Shown here: in pieces, positions 8,502-16,726 of the stretch | Layout: the number at the start of each line of letters is the position of its first letter | How positions within the stretch are numbered: the stretch's first letter is position 1 | Source of the DNA: an uncultured Roseburia sp. | GTDB lineage: Bacteria > Bacillota > Clostridia > Lachnospirales > Lachnospiraceae | NCBI GenBank assembly: GCA_900756925.1 | Contig: CAAELX010000012.1 | Location: 1-47,156, forward strand | DNA length: 47,156 nucleotides | Direction of reading: 5' to 3' | Made by a program: the position numbers and the translations under genes | The notes under the pieces: generated by a model | The model's database searches: none | What the model was told of the DNA's origin: nothing | What the model saw: only the letters and a program-made list of their open reading frames with translations

Positions 8502-8548
8502 GGAGAAGAAACGGAAGAGTTTATTGCAGGAATGAATAACCGCCGTTG

Positions 8549-10336
8549 TTATTCGATATAGTTATAATATACCGGCAGATATTTGTCTAAAATGTCAAAC
8601 GGTGCCGGACCGATGGACACGACAGCCTGATGGAAAGACTTGTCATTGTAACTGTTGATATTTTTCAACTGGGTTTCCTTCCGCAGCTCCTCGAATTGCA
8701 GGTAGCCGACATAGTACTTCAGATAGTGGGTTGGCTCCTCCACGATCAGCTCGAAAATGCTCTCAATTGCTTCTGCATCAGTGATGCCATAGTTGTTCCA
8801 GAAATCTTTCGTGTCATCTAAGGTCCATCCTTCGTAATGGATCCCAAGATCGGTCGAAGCGTAAAGGCTTAAGGTAACGTCCTGATTTAATTGCAGCAGG
8901 GTGGCAATATCCTCATCAAGCCCGGCATAATAGTAGGACTTCATTTCAACGTAGGTTGCCCAGCCTTCCACATAGCCAGAGTAATTTAAAAGCGCGCGTA
9001 CCGGATCCATGCCGGACTCATATGTCATGGCTGTCTGGTACAGATGCCCCGGGAAGCCCTCATGCGCTAAGGTTGTAAAATAAGAAATATCGGAGGTGTC
9101 GGTCGCCTCATTGATATAAATCGAGTTCTCGGAGTAATCGTCGATCGGCGCGGTGACATAATAAGCAGGGGCAAGGTAATCGGCGACACTGTCATTAATA
9201 TAGTGGACCGTGAAGTTCACATCCGGGGGATTCATAAAGTCATCTGCCATGGCAGAGCGCAGATTATTTAACGTTGTGACCGGGTCAGTCGGGGGGAGGA
9301 CAGTATCCGCTGCAAGATCCCAGATCTCCGGATTCTCGTTCATCAGGTCGGAGGACTCCTGCAGAACTTTCACGCGCTGTTTTGTGATTTTGTTCTCAAT
9401 GTCAGAGACAGAGTCCGAACAGCCGGTATTGTAATAGAGCAGCGACTCATAATAGTCCTTACCCTCCGGGTAATAGCAAAGCCCATTTTCGTTGGTGCCG
9501 GAGCCCTTCAGCTCTTCGAGTGCCTCGGCGAGCTGCTCATAGGCAGTGACAACATGTTCTGAGAAAAGCTGCTCATTTTCAAGCTTATAAGTGTCTACAT
9601 CCGCCTGGGACAGGGAAAGCTGTCCGGCTAAGGTGTCTATTTTGCTGTTAAAAGTCTCAATCAGATAGTGATGGTCAGCGTCTGCGATGAAATCGCGGCA
9701 CTGCGCGATCACATTGTCACAGGCATAATCCGGCATGAAAAGCCCGGCATCTGCCTTCTCCTGTTCAAATGCAGCAACCTGCTCAAAATATTCGTCCGTC
9801 AGGGAAATCAGCTCCAGATAATCCTTCACATCCTGCACGGTGCGGAAGGTGTATTCCTCATACAGGATCGGGAGTTCCGCCTGCACACCGGTGGAAGGCT
9901 TTAGATACTCGTCGTACAGGGCATAATCCGCAAGCTTCAACTGAAGCCTGAGATAATCGTCTAACAGGTCGTAGGTGAGCTGCTGGTTTAACGCGAGCGC
10001 AGCATAATCGAACCCTTCTAAGGTAGTCAGATAATTTTCCGTGCGGGCACTGCTGTCAGAACCCGCCTCATCCGACAGATCCCCGAGTGTAACTGGATAA
10101 TCCGTAATGCCATAGCTCTTCGGGTCAGAGAGCGTGTAATGCAGATTGATCGTATTGCTGGTCACTTCCTCAAGAAAGAGCTGTCTGGTAAAATCATCAA
10201 AGGCAGCAACCGTCTTCGGATCCTCCGTAGAACCGGAAAAATGCCCGCCGGAAGTCTGATAAAAAGAACACCCCGCAAAAAGAAGCACGAGAAGCAGGGC
10301 ACAAAAAGTCGTGGAAATCAGTTTTTTGGTTGTCAA
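8549..10336 (-). CDS. DUF885 family lipoprotein, putative zinc metallopeptidase
   Basis: This 595-residue protein has a lipoprotein signal: basic MTTKK, a hydrophobic run and lipobox LLFAGC with C23, so it should be anchored to the outer face of the membrane. The large helical DUF885 domain carries HEGFPGH at 425-431 and EGWATY at 457-462. The HExxH-like pattern with a downstream Glu is seen in DUF885 proteins and suggests Zn2+ binding and peptide hydrolysis. Substrates in the family are mostly unknown. Residues 30-400 are acidic and helical. It is transcribed alone, with its own terminator downstream. The upstream gap (10337-10578) holds no recognised gene. Confidence 0.85.
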   Translation of the reverse strand: MTTKKLISTTFCALLLVLLFAGCSFYQTSGGHFSGSTEDPKTVAAFDDFTRQLFLEEVTSNTINLHYTLSDPKSYGITDYPVTLGDLSDEAGSDSSARTENYLTTLEGFDYAALALNQQLTYDLLDDYLRLQLKLADYALYDEYLKPSTGVQAELPILYEEYTFRTVQDVKDYLELISLTDEYFEQVAAFEQEKADAGLFMPDYACDNVIAQCRDFIADADHHYLIETFNSKIDTLAGQLSLSQADVDTYKLENEQLFSEHVVTAYEQLAEALEELKGSGTNENGLCYYPEGKDYYESLLYYNTGCSDSVSDIENKITKQRVKVLQESSDLMNENPEIWDLAADTVLPPTDPVTTLNNLRSAMADDFMNPPDVNFTVHYINDSVADYLAPAYYVTAPIDDYSENSIYINEATDTSDISYFTTLAHEGFPGHLYQTAMTYESGMDPVRALLNYSGYVEGWATYVEMKSYYYAGLDEDIATLLQLNQDVTLSLYASTDLGIHYEGWTLDDTKDFWNNYGITDAEAIESIFELIVEEPTHYLKYYVGYLQFEELRKETQLKNINSYNDKSFHQAVVSIGPAPFDILDKYLPVYYNYIE

Positions 10337-10578
10337 ATCATTATCCTCACATTTCTGGTGCGGTTTCCTGTTGGTTATAAGATCTATTATAGCGAATTAG
10401 TACAGGATATGTAAAGGGTGGACGGAATATTACAGAAGATTCTGCTTCATTCCAATATGGAAATATTTCGACCACGAAATCGAATTGATTCTAAAATCGC
10501 ATAAAACTACAATAAGCTTAAAAAGAAATGCGGGAAGGAAAAGGTGTAGTAAAACTATGTCAGCGAAAATGCAGGTTT

Positions 10579-10899
10579 TTATTTCTTCAACAATCCATAA
10601 TGCTCTTCCATATTTCCCCCAAAGAAGGTGTGTTTATATCCCATCTTCTTCAGAATACGGACAGCCTTCTCCGGCTTATAGTTATAGCTTCCGATGATAT
10701 ACAAGGCCTTCTCCTTATCCGGGATGCGTCTGGTGACACGGTCTTCGGTCATCTTGTCGAGCGGGATATTGACAGCAGTGGCAACATGTCCGTGAGAAAA
10801 ATCTTCTTTTGAACGGCAGTCGATCAACATTGCGTTTTGGGAAGTATGTGCTGCATTAATAGCTTCATTTACAGTTAATTTTTTTTGGAAAATACTCAT
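10579..10899 (-). CDS. rhodanese-like domain protein without the catalytic cysteine
   Basis: The protein has 106 residues from the ATG at 10897-10899; a GTG 12 nt upstream could add four residues (M/V-R-R-K). The single rhodanese fold is recognisable from NAMLIDCRSKEDFSHGHVAT (the usual D-x-R...GH motif) and from KAVRILKKMGYKHTFFGGNMEEH near the C-terminus. The active-site loop, normally a Cys followed by xxGxR, reads YIIGSYNYKPEKA here. The sulfur-carrying Cys is missing and sulfurtransferase activity is not expected. Such proteins often act as binding or regulatory modules. The gene lies 95 bp beyond the nhaC stop on the same strand, behind the nhaC terminator. Confidence 0.75.
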   Translation of the reverse strand: MSIFQKKLTVNEAINAAHTSQNAMLIDCRSKEDFSHGHVATAVNIPLDKMTEDRVTRRIPDKEKALYIIGSYNYKPEKAVRILKKMGYKHTFFGGNMEEHYGLLKK

Positions 10900-10945
10900 C
10901 TTGCGTCTCACTTTCTAAAAAAGGATAATATAACTATTTTACGCT

Positions 10946-10991
10946 TAAAAAAAGCCTGTGTCAACGGTCACTTCTGACCAACACAGGCTTT
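10946..10991 (-). terminator. terminator of nhaC
   Basis: AAAGCCTGTGT (minus strand, 10991 downward) pairs with ACACAGGCTTT, with a spacer of about 19 nt, followed by TTTTAAG. It sits 15 bp after the nhaC stop. Confidence 0.85.
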
Positions 10992-11005
10992 GACATATGC
11001 TGAAA

Positions 11006-12400
11006 TTATTTTGTGGCTGCGGTATCATTCACATGCTTGATGGAGATTCCGGTGAAGCCATAGAAAATACTGAAAATTGGAGTCAGGTAAAGCAGGAACA
11101 GGTAAGGGAAGAAGGCTGCCCATGCAACACCTAAAGTACCTGCCATGTAGACACCGTAACCATGCCACGGGATCATAGGACCTGCCAGTGTTCCGGAATC
11201 TTCGAGACACCGGGAAAGAATCTCCGGCGCAACCTTGCGCTCTTTGAAGATCGGAGCCATCAGACGTCCGGTCAGTACATGTGCCATAGGCTGGGAACAG
11301 CTGATTAAGCTGGTAATATATCCGGTGATTAAGGTGGCGAGGATCATGCTTCCGTCGCTGTTGATACGCTTTACGATTGCATTTAAAATATGGTCAAGTA
11401 CGCCGAGCTTCTCGAGCATTCCACCCATACCGACCGCGAAGCAGATGATTGCAACATACTGGAGCATGCTGCCCATACCGCCGCGGTTTAAGATAGACTG
11501 TAATACAGGCTCCTCAATAGCAGTGGAGTAACCGTTGTAAGCGGTGCGGATAATGCTCTGTAACGTATCGTGCTGTACGAAGAAGGAGACAAATCCGGCA
11601 GCAAAGCTGGAAATTCCGAGTGCGGAAATCGCGTTGACCTTGCAAAGCAGCAGCACAATAATGAGAATCGCCGGGATCATTGTGAGGAAACCAAGGTGGA
11701 ATTCATTATTTAAAGCGTCCACGTAAATGGAAATATTTCCTGTCGTATAATCTCCGGCTGTCTGTGAAAAACCAAGGACCGTGAAGATAATCAGCGTAAT
11801 CACATAAGTCGGAAGGGTTGTCCACAGCATGGAGCGGATGTGTTCACCGAGCTTTGCGCCAGCGACAGCCGGGGCAAGGTTGGTAGTATCGGACAGAGGG
11901 CTTAACTTGTCACCGAACATGGCACCACAGATAACGGCACCTGCGACCATACCAGGGTTAATCCCCATGGCATTACCGATCGCCATCATGGCAACACCGG
12001 CACTTCCGACAGAACCGTAAGAGGTTCCGGTTACAAGGCTTAATAAGGAACAGAATAATAAAGTCAGCGGTAACAGCCAGGCAGGATTAATCATCTTAAG
12101 TCCCCATGCAATGATGGTAGCAATGGTACCGCTCTGCAGCCAGGTACCGATCATGACACCGATCGCCATAAGCAGACACAGCGTCGGGACAACCATACGG
12201 ATGGCTTCGAAAGCTCCGTCCACCACTTTGCTGTACGGAATGCGAACGGCTACACAGAACAGGTAGATAAAGATCCAGCTTGCAAACAGGCCGATCATCG
12301 GACCGCCAGTTTTTAAGCGGATGCAGATCGCTACGGATAAAATAATGAGCAGCAGCAACAGAAGTGACTGCGGCAGGTTGAGTTTCTTTTCTTCGTTCAT
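11006..12400 (-). CDS. nhaC: NhaC family Na+/H+ antiporter
   Basis: This 464-residue, strongly hydrophobic protein has about 12 membrane segments. The family signature GDKLSPLSDTTNLAPAVAG appears near residue 164-182, preceded by VTGTSYGSVGSAGVAMMAIG, and a second inverted-repeat copy reads DSGTLAGPMIPWHGYGVYMA near 405. NhaC antiporters swap external protons for internal Na+ (some exchange malate/lactate, MleN) and sit in the cytoplasmic membrane. GGGAGA precedes the ATG by 8-9 nt. The gene is monocistronic, with a clear promoter upstream and terminator downstream. A malate/lactate-type MleN role cannot be excluded from sequence alone. Confidence 0.9.
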   Translation of the reverse strand: MNEEKKLNLPQSLLLLLLIILSVAICIRLKTGGPMIGLFASWIFIYLFCVAVRIPYSKVVDGAFEAIRMVVPTLCLLMAIGVMIGTWLQSGTIATIIAWGLKMINPAWLLPLTLLFCSLLSLVTGTSYGSVGSAGVAMMAIGNAMGINPGMVAGAVICGAMFGDKLSPLSDTTNLAPAVAGAKLGEHIRSMLWTTLPTYVITLIIFTVLGFSQTAGDYTTGNISIYVDALNNEFHLGFLTMIPAILIIVLLLCKVNAISALGISSFAAGFVSFFVQHDTLQSIIRTAYNGYSTAIEEPVLQSILNRGGMGSMLQYVAIICFAVGMGGMLEKLGVLDHILNAIVKRINSDGSMILATLITGYITSLISCSQPMAHVLTGRLMAPIFKERKVAPEILSRCLEDSGTLAGPMIPWHGYGVYMAGTLGVAWAAFFPYLFLLYLTPIFSIFYGFTGISIKHVNDTAATK

Positions 12401-12437
12401 AAATAATCTCCCATGTAATACATCAAAATTCGTCCGT

Positions 12438-12451
12438 TCAACGCGTTAAAT
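12438..12451. promoter_or_regulatory. possible operator in the nhaC 5' region
   Basis: TTCAACGCGTTAAA is near-palindromic around a central CG and lies just downstream of the nhaC -10 box, where a repressor could block transcription. The regulator is unknown and the site is short. Confidence 0.25.
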
Positions 12452-12468
12452 TGAAAAAGACAAATACC

Positions 12469-12497
12469 ATTATAAGCCAGAAAGACAGAAAAAGCAA
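12469..12497 (-). promoter_or_regulatory. promoter of nhaC
   Basis: On the minus strand TTGCTT (12497-12492) and TATAAT (12474-12469) are separated by exactly 17 bp, about 70 bp before the nhaC ATG. Confidence 0.6.
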
Positions 12498-12514
12498 TCA
12501 AAATCAAAAGGTTA

Positions 12515-12544
12515 TTGACGACTAACTGCAAAGTATGATATTCT
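12515..12544 (+). promoter_or_regulatory. possible promoter of the ECF transporter operon
   Basis: TTGACG and TATTCT are 18 bp apart, leaving a leader of about 115 nt before the first ATG of the operon. Confidence 0.4.
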
Positions 12545-12557
12545 TTCATGGAAAAAG

Positions 12558-12640
12558 TGACAGATCGAGTTTTTATCTGTAAACAGGCAGGTGAGAACTC
12601 CTTTTTTAAATCTGTGGTTAGACGACACTAATCTAAGAGG
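12558..12640 (+). promoter_or_regulatory. structured leader before the ECF operon, identity unknown
   Basis: The leader can form ACAGAT/ATCTGT around a CGAGTTTTT loop and TTAGA/TCTAA around CGACACTAA. Between them is AGGTGAGAACTCCT, which faintly recalls a cobalamin-riboswitch segment. The rest of that aptamer is not recognisable, so I do not name a class. The leader ends before the AGGAGG ribosome site of the S-component gene. It may be a riboswitch for the unknown transporter ligand. Confidence 0.25.
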
Positions 12641-12664
12641 CAAAAGAACAGGAGGATTTTTTAC

Positions 12665-13270
12665 ATGAACCAGAAAAACAACAAATTAACCATTCCGGAC
12701 CTGATTTCTATCGGAGTCTTTACTGCACTTTATTTCGTGCTCATAGCGATCGCGACATTCGCAAGTGCAGCACTTGTTCCGGGATTTTCGAATGTACTGC
12801 TCCCGGGTGTGGCAGCGTTAATCTCCGGGTGCGTTTACATGCTGATGGTTGCAAAAGTACCACACTTTGGAGCCATCACAGTGATGGGAACCGTGATCGG
12901 GCTGTTTCTGTTCGTGTCCGGACACTTTGCAGTCAGTTTCGTCATCGGTGTGGTGTGCAGTGTTGCAGCAGACCTGATCGCAAAAATGGGGGCTTATAAG
13001 AGCAGGACCGGAATTTTGGTGTCCTATACCGTGTTTTCCTTCGGTCTGACCGGACCGGTACTTCCGCTGTGGCTGATGCGGGATGCCTATGTGGCGATCC
13101 TGCAGGCGAAAGGGAAGGATGCGGCATATATCGATGGTGTGTTTGCGCACATCACTTCCACGACACTGTGGGTATGTATCGGGGCGACGTTTGTTCTTGC
13201 CGTGCTCGGTGGTCTTTTCGGACAGAAAATGATGAAGAAACATTTTAAGAAAGCAGGAATTATCGCATGA
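12665..13270 (+). CDS. MptD/Trep_Strep family ECF transporter substrate-specific (S) component
   Basis: This 201-residue membrane protein has five to six hydrophobic segments starting with LISIGVFTALYFVLIAIATF. The Trep_Strep/MptD-type S component is recognised from this N-terminus, from PHFGAITVMGTVIGLFLFVSGH and from the glycine-rich C-terminal segment. In ECF transporters this subunit binds the small-molecule ligand. The ligand of this subfamily is not known to me. AGGAGG precedes the ATG by 8 nt. The stop overlaps the ATG of the next gene (ATGA), and the T and A subunits follow directly, so all components are encoded together. Confidence 0.8.
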   Translation: MNQKNNKLTIPDLISIGVFTALYFVLIAIATFASAALVPGFSNVLLPGVAALISGCVYMLMVAKVPHFGAITVMGTVIGLFLFVSGHFAVSFVIGVVCSVAADLIAKMGAYKSRTGILVSYTVFSFGLTGPVLPLWLMRDAYVAILQAKGKDAAYIDGVFAHITSTTLWVCIGATFVLAVLGGLFGQKMMKKHFKKAGIIA

Positions 13271-13956
13271 GGTTTCGGTTGGATCCAAGGTGCAAACTAT
13301 ACCTGCTTTTAATAGGAAATCTGTTGCTGTTTTTTCACGTGGATCTGGAGACGGAGCTGCTGTTAATGCTTTTTTTCCTGTTTCCGTTTTATCTGGGTGA
13401 CAGGTGGAAAATGGGGCTGCGGCTGACGGTGACATACCTCGTCCTCGTGTTGCTTGACCTCACGCTTGTGCCGGTTGCAGAGGGAATCTTAGCAACATGG
13501 ATTTCCCTGCTGGCGGTAACGGTACGTATGATGTATCCGTGCATCGTGACAGGCGTCTATGCGTTTGCCACCACAGGCGTGAGCGAATTTGTCTGTGCGC
13601 TGCGCAAGATGCGGGTGCCGGAGATGGTCATCATCCCGTGCATGGTTGTGATCCGCTTTTTCCCGACAATCCGGGAAGATTACGCCCAGATCCGCAATGC
13701 GATGAAGTTCCGCGGCGGCAGCCAGGGGAAGACGAACGTGCTGTTACATCCGATGCAGAATCTCGAATATGTGCTCATTCCGCTTCTGATGAACAGCAAC
13801 AACGTATCGCAGGATCTCTCCGTGGCGGCGCTGACGAAAGGAATCGGCATGGAAGGGGTGCATACAAGCATCACGGAGATTCGGTTCCGGAGGATGGATG
13901 CATTGTATATGGCAGTGTGCACCGTGCCGCTGCTTTTCTACATTCTTGTAAAGTAA
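13267..13956 (+). CDS. ECF transporter transmembrane component EcfT
   Basis: This 229-residue protein starts with RFRLDPRCKLYLLLIGNLLL, the usual opening of EcfT/CbiQ proteins, and has about five membrane segments. The cytoplasmic coupling helices carry MKFRGGSQG near residue 150 and LTKGIGMEG near 198, corresponding to the two conserved A-R-G-type motifs that contact the ATPases. It would link the S component to the ATP-binding protein. Its start overlaps the preceding stop by 4 bp, giving tight translational coupling. Confidence 0.85.
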   Translation: MRFRLDPRCKLYLLLIGNLLLFFHVDLETELLLMLFFLFPFYLGDRWKMGLRLTVTYLVLVLLDLTLVPVAEGILATWISLLAVTVRMMYPCIVTGVYAFATTGVSEFVCALRKMRVPEMVIIPCMVVIRFFPTIREDYAQIRNAMKFRGGSQGKTNVLLHPMQNLEYVLIPLLMNSNNVSQDLSVAALTKGIGMEGVHTSITEIRFRRMDALYMAVCTVPLLFYILVK

Positions 13957-14026
13957 GCAGATGACGGAAAGAGAAAAGCAGTACATAATCAGGCAGAGTT
14001 TTATTAACAGAAAGAAAGATAGAAAA

Positions 14027-15439
14027 ATGAGTGCAATTACAGTGGAAAACCTGTCTTTCACCTATCAGGGAAGTGAGCGGGAAGCGTTAAAACAGGTGAA
14101 TCTTACAATTGAAAAAGGACAGTGCGTGCTTTTGTGCGGGAAAAGCGGCTGCGGGAAAACAACACTGACGCGTTTCTTAAACGGTCTGATCCCGGAATAT
14201 TTTAAAGGAGAGATGACCGGAAGCTGTACGGTATTCGGGCTCAAGTGCAAAGAGAATCCGATAGAAAAATACGTTCCCGTTGCGGGAAGCGTGTTCCAGA
14301 ATCCGAAGACACAGTATTTTAATACGGACACGACAGCAGAGCTTGCATTTCCCTGTGAAAATATGGGGATTCCGGCAGATGAGATCCGGGAGAAAATTGC
14401 AGCCTGTGCAAAGCGGTTCGGGCTGGAACATTTGCTGGATCGGAGTATTTTCCGGCTATCCGGCGGTGAAAAGCAGAAAATAGCATTTGGTGCGGCAACG
14501 ATGTTAGACCCACGTCTTCTGGTGTTAGATGAACCCACCAGCAATCTGGACGCGGGGACGATCGCAGAACTGCATGATATGATAAAACAGATGAAGCAGG
14601 CGGGAGTTACCATTGTACTGGCAGAACACCGGGTGGCATGGATCAAAGACCTTATAGATGTCTGTTACTTTTTTGAGGACGGAAGCATGAAAGAAGCCTA
14701 TACCGGGGAGGAGTTTTGCAGTCTGCCAGATAAAGAACTCGCAAGGAGAGGGCTTCGTGCGACAGATCTTTTCCCTTATCGGGAGAGACTGGCAGAAAAA
14801 GAGCGGGAAAAGACGGCTTCGGATGAGACAGTTCTTACCATGGATCATATGGCAGTCGGATATCAGAAAAAACATCCGGTTTATCAGACCGGATATTTGG
14901 AACTTGGAAGAGGCGAGATCATCGGCCTGATGGGGCAAAACGGAGTCGGAAAAAGTACTCTGACCAGAACAATCTGCGGACTGATAAAGCCATTGCAGGG
15001 AGAAATTTACTGGAGGGGAAAGCGGGCATCTGCCAAAGAACTGGTGCAGAAAAGTTTTCTTGTCATGCAGGATGTAAATTATGAGTTATTTTGCGACAGT
15101 GTCCGGGAGGAAGTACTCTTTGACACGGACGAGGAAGACCTGTGTGAAAAAGTATTGCGGGAGCTCGGATTGCAAGAAGTGGCAGAGCGCCATCCAATGA
15201 GTCTCTCCGGTGGACAGAAGCAGCGCGTGGCGATCGCATCCGCGATGGTCAGCGGGAAAGAACTCATTTTAATGGATGAGCCGACCAGCGGGCTGGACCG
15301 GTTCCACATGGAGCAGGTCGGACATCTCTTAGTAGGCTTGAAAAAGCAGGGTAAGACGGTGCTCGTCATCACGCATGACGAGGAGCTTGCCGCAGGCTGG
15401 TGCGACAGGATCATCCGGCTGACAAAGAAAGAATCATAG
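14027..15439 (+). CDS. fused double ATP-binding protein of an ECF transporter (EcfA-EcfA')
   Basis: Two complete ABC ATPase domains lie in one chain, 470 residues from this start. The first has GKSGCGKTTL, FRLSGGEKQK and LLVLDEPTSNLD. The second has GQNGVGKSTL, MSLSGGQKQR and [12 protein letters not shown]. It would energise the EcfT/S-component complex. The start is uncertain: the conserved domain begins at MSAITVENLSFTYQG (14027), but an ATG at 13961, four bases after the ecfT stop, is in frame and would add 22 basic residues (492 total). Both have weak ribosome sites. The downstream gene follows after about 100 bp. Confidence 0.85.
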   Translation: MSAITVENLSFTYQGSEREALKQVNLTIEKGQCVLLCGKSGCGKTTLTRFLNGLIPEYFKGEMTGSCTVFGLKCKENPIEKYVPVAGSVFQNPKTQYFNTDTTAELAFPCENMGIPADEIREKIAACAKRFGLEHLLDRSIFRLSGGEKQKIAFGAATMLDPRLLVLDEPTSNLDAGTIAELHDMIKQMKQAGVTIVLAEHRVAWIKDLIDVCYFFEDGSMKEAYTGEEFCSLPDKELARRGLRATDLFPYRERLAEKEREKTASDETVLTMDHMAVGYQKKHPVYQTGYLELGRGEIIGLMGQNGVGKSTLTRTICGLIKPLQGEIYWRGKRASAKELVQKSFLVMQDVNYELFCDSVREEVLFDTDEEDLCEKVLRELGLQEVAERHPMSLSGGQKQRVAIASAMVSGKELILMDEPTSGLDRFHMEQVGHLLVGLKKQGKTVLVITHDEELAAGWCDRIIRLTKKES

Positions 15440-15538
15440 AGGATGACAGTAATCTGCCTGGAATGTGCGAACAGATGTCAGGCAGAGGCGAAAAGCAGGC
15501 ATGGTATGCGTGTTATGAGAAGGGCAGAGTGAGAAAAG

Positions 15539-16177
15539 ATGGGATTTGACCGAAAAGAATGGATTGGAAACTGGGAAAATTTTGAACTTTATTTTACAGA
15601 TCTGGATCCGGCGATGTGCAGAGCCTGGGCAGATGCAGAGCGCGAGATCAGAGAACGGAAAATGGATCTTATTTCATCCATCCTGTTCCGTCACGGCGCC
15701 AAACAGTTTTGGATGGACGGCTGCTATACCGTCACAGAGGAAAATAAAGTCCGGCTCGGCGGCTGGCACGTGAAGCCTGCCAGGGAGAACGATATCTCGG
15801 TGGAGTGGCTGGATGAAGCAGGTAAAAGCCTGGGCTGCTATATATACACGTTAGATATGGTTCTGCCTAAAGGACTCGAGAGCAAGGAAAATTATCTGCT
15901 GCATGCGGAGAATGCACCGCAGGACAGCCCATTTGCGTACTTGCTTAGCATGCCGCCAATGCCGGAACACGCAGAAAAAGAAAAGGGCGGGCTGATCAGC
16001 CATCTGCATTTTCAGTTTGGAAGAAAGAAGGAACAGATCGTAAAATCAAATGGAAAGCTGAGAAAGCCGCACTGGTATGCGACATTGTGCGATGCGGATG
16101 CAACGATGCTGCAAAGATGTAATATTGTCCGTGCATTGCATAAGCTTCCGGTGTGGAAGAAATTGCCCGAGATATGA
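15539..16177 (+). CDS. ZinT/YodA-like putative metal-binding protein
   Basis: The protein has 212 residues and no signal peptide. The N-terminus has the ZinT-like pattern of a W-rich helix (EWIGNWENFELYFTDLDPAM, then a charged helix). Near residue 155 there is ISHLHFQFGRKK, which resembles the HxHF-x-x-G metal-site strand of ZinT. In ZinT and AdcA tails, histidines of this kind bind Zn2+ or Cd2+. The family call is by motif and tentative. It directly follows the ECF transporter genes on the same strand, suggesting a linked role, possibly in metal or metal-complex uptake. Unlike classical ZinT it would be cytoplasmic. Confidence 0.45.
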   Translation: MGFDRKEWIGNWENFELYFTDLDPAMCRAWADAEREIRERKMDLISSILFRHGAKQFWMDGCYTVTEENKVRLGGWHVKPARENDISVEWLDEAGKSLGCYIYTLDMVLPKGLESKENYLLHAENAPQDSPFAYLLSMPPMPEHAEKEKGGLISHLHFQFGRKKEQIVKSNGKLRKPHWYATLCDADATMLQRCNIVRALHKLPVWKKLPEI

Positions 16178-16245
16178 GAAATACCGGTCACATCAGGGGA
16201 CAGCAGAGATATATAATAATAGGACAATAGAAATAACGGGATAAC

Positions 16246-16287
16246 AAAAACCCCGGAATATTCCAGGCATGTTGAATATTCCGGGGC
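16246..16287 (-). terminator. terminator of the tRNA-Gly gene
   Basis: On the minus strand CCCCGGAATATTC pairs with GAATATTCCGGGG around a short loop, followed by TTTTTGTT. It starts about 9 bp after the tRNA 3' end. Confidence 0.9.
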
Positions 16288-16295
16288 TTTCTGCA

Positions 16296-16366
16296 AGCAG
16301 GATACGGGAGTCGAACCCGCCTATTCAGCTTGGGAAGCTGATGCCCTACCGATAGACGAATCCTGC
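16296..16366 (-). tRNA. tRNA-Gly (anticodon CCC)
   Basis: Read on the minus strand it folds as a full cloverleaf: acceptor GCAGGAT with ATCCTGC, D arm GTCT/GGGC, anticodon stem TCAGC/GCTGA around loop TTCCCAA (anticodon CCC), and T arm GCGGG/CCCGT around TTCGACT. The discriminator base is T and no CCA is encoded. A TATAAT-like -10 (minus strand, 16385-16380) lies about 14 bp upstream. The gene is single, not in a cluster, and ends at its own strong terminator. Confidence 0.95.
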
Positions 16367-16583
16367 ATGAACCTTTTTCATTATAACACAAATTTGGTAG
16401 ACGGGAAGAGGTTTCTGAAAAATTTAAAAATTTTTTATCGCCTCTCAAATAGCAAACGGAGTTGGATCTGTGGCAAGTGTACTTCCTCCTGTATTTCTTG
16501 CGAAAAAATAGATTTGCCCTAAGCGTGTCAGAGAAAAAGTAAGCAGTGTAAAGTGGAATATGCCGTAATAAATCACTAAGCTG

Positions 16584-16704
16584 AAAGAAGTGCTCCCACG
16601 GGCAGATAAAATCTGCACCGCGGGGAGCACTTCTTTAGATATGTGATCCAATTATCCAACATCAGGTTCATTACGAACTACCCGGATGTAGCGAAGCGGG
16701 TAGT
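16584..16704. repeat. two adjacent palindromes in the tRNA-tetR gap
   Basis: AAAGAAGTGCTCCC (16584-16597) pairs with GGGAGCACTTCTTT (16623-16636), and GCAGAT/ATCTGC nests inside (16602-16616). About 40 bp on, ACTACCCG (16677-16684) pairs with CGGGTAGT (16697-16704) around a loop containing GTAGCGAAG. The second lies 23 bp beyond the tetR stop and may help end that transcript, though no strong T-run follows. No credible gene lies in 16367-16726. Confidence 0.5.
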
Positions 16705-16726
16705 GGAGGGATATCTGGTTCATTCG

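Noticed and set aside
8442..8561. 39-codon frame after the permease gene as an independent small protein
   Set aside because: It overlaps the terminator and the 3' end of the opposite DUF885 gene and has no ribosome site; more likely part of the decayed fragment.
12558..12640. Cobalamin riboswitch before the ECF operon
   Set aside because: Only a short GGTGAGAA-CTCC stretch resembles it; the conserved core and 3' end of the aptamer are absent.
16445..16651. 68-codon minus-strand frame in the tRNA-tetR gap
   Set aside because: It overlaps an inverted repeat, lacks a ribosome site and has no family resemblance.
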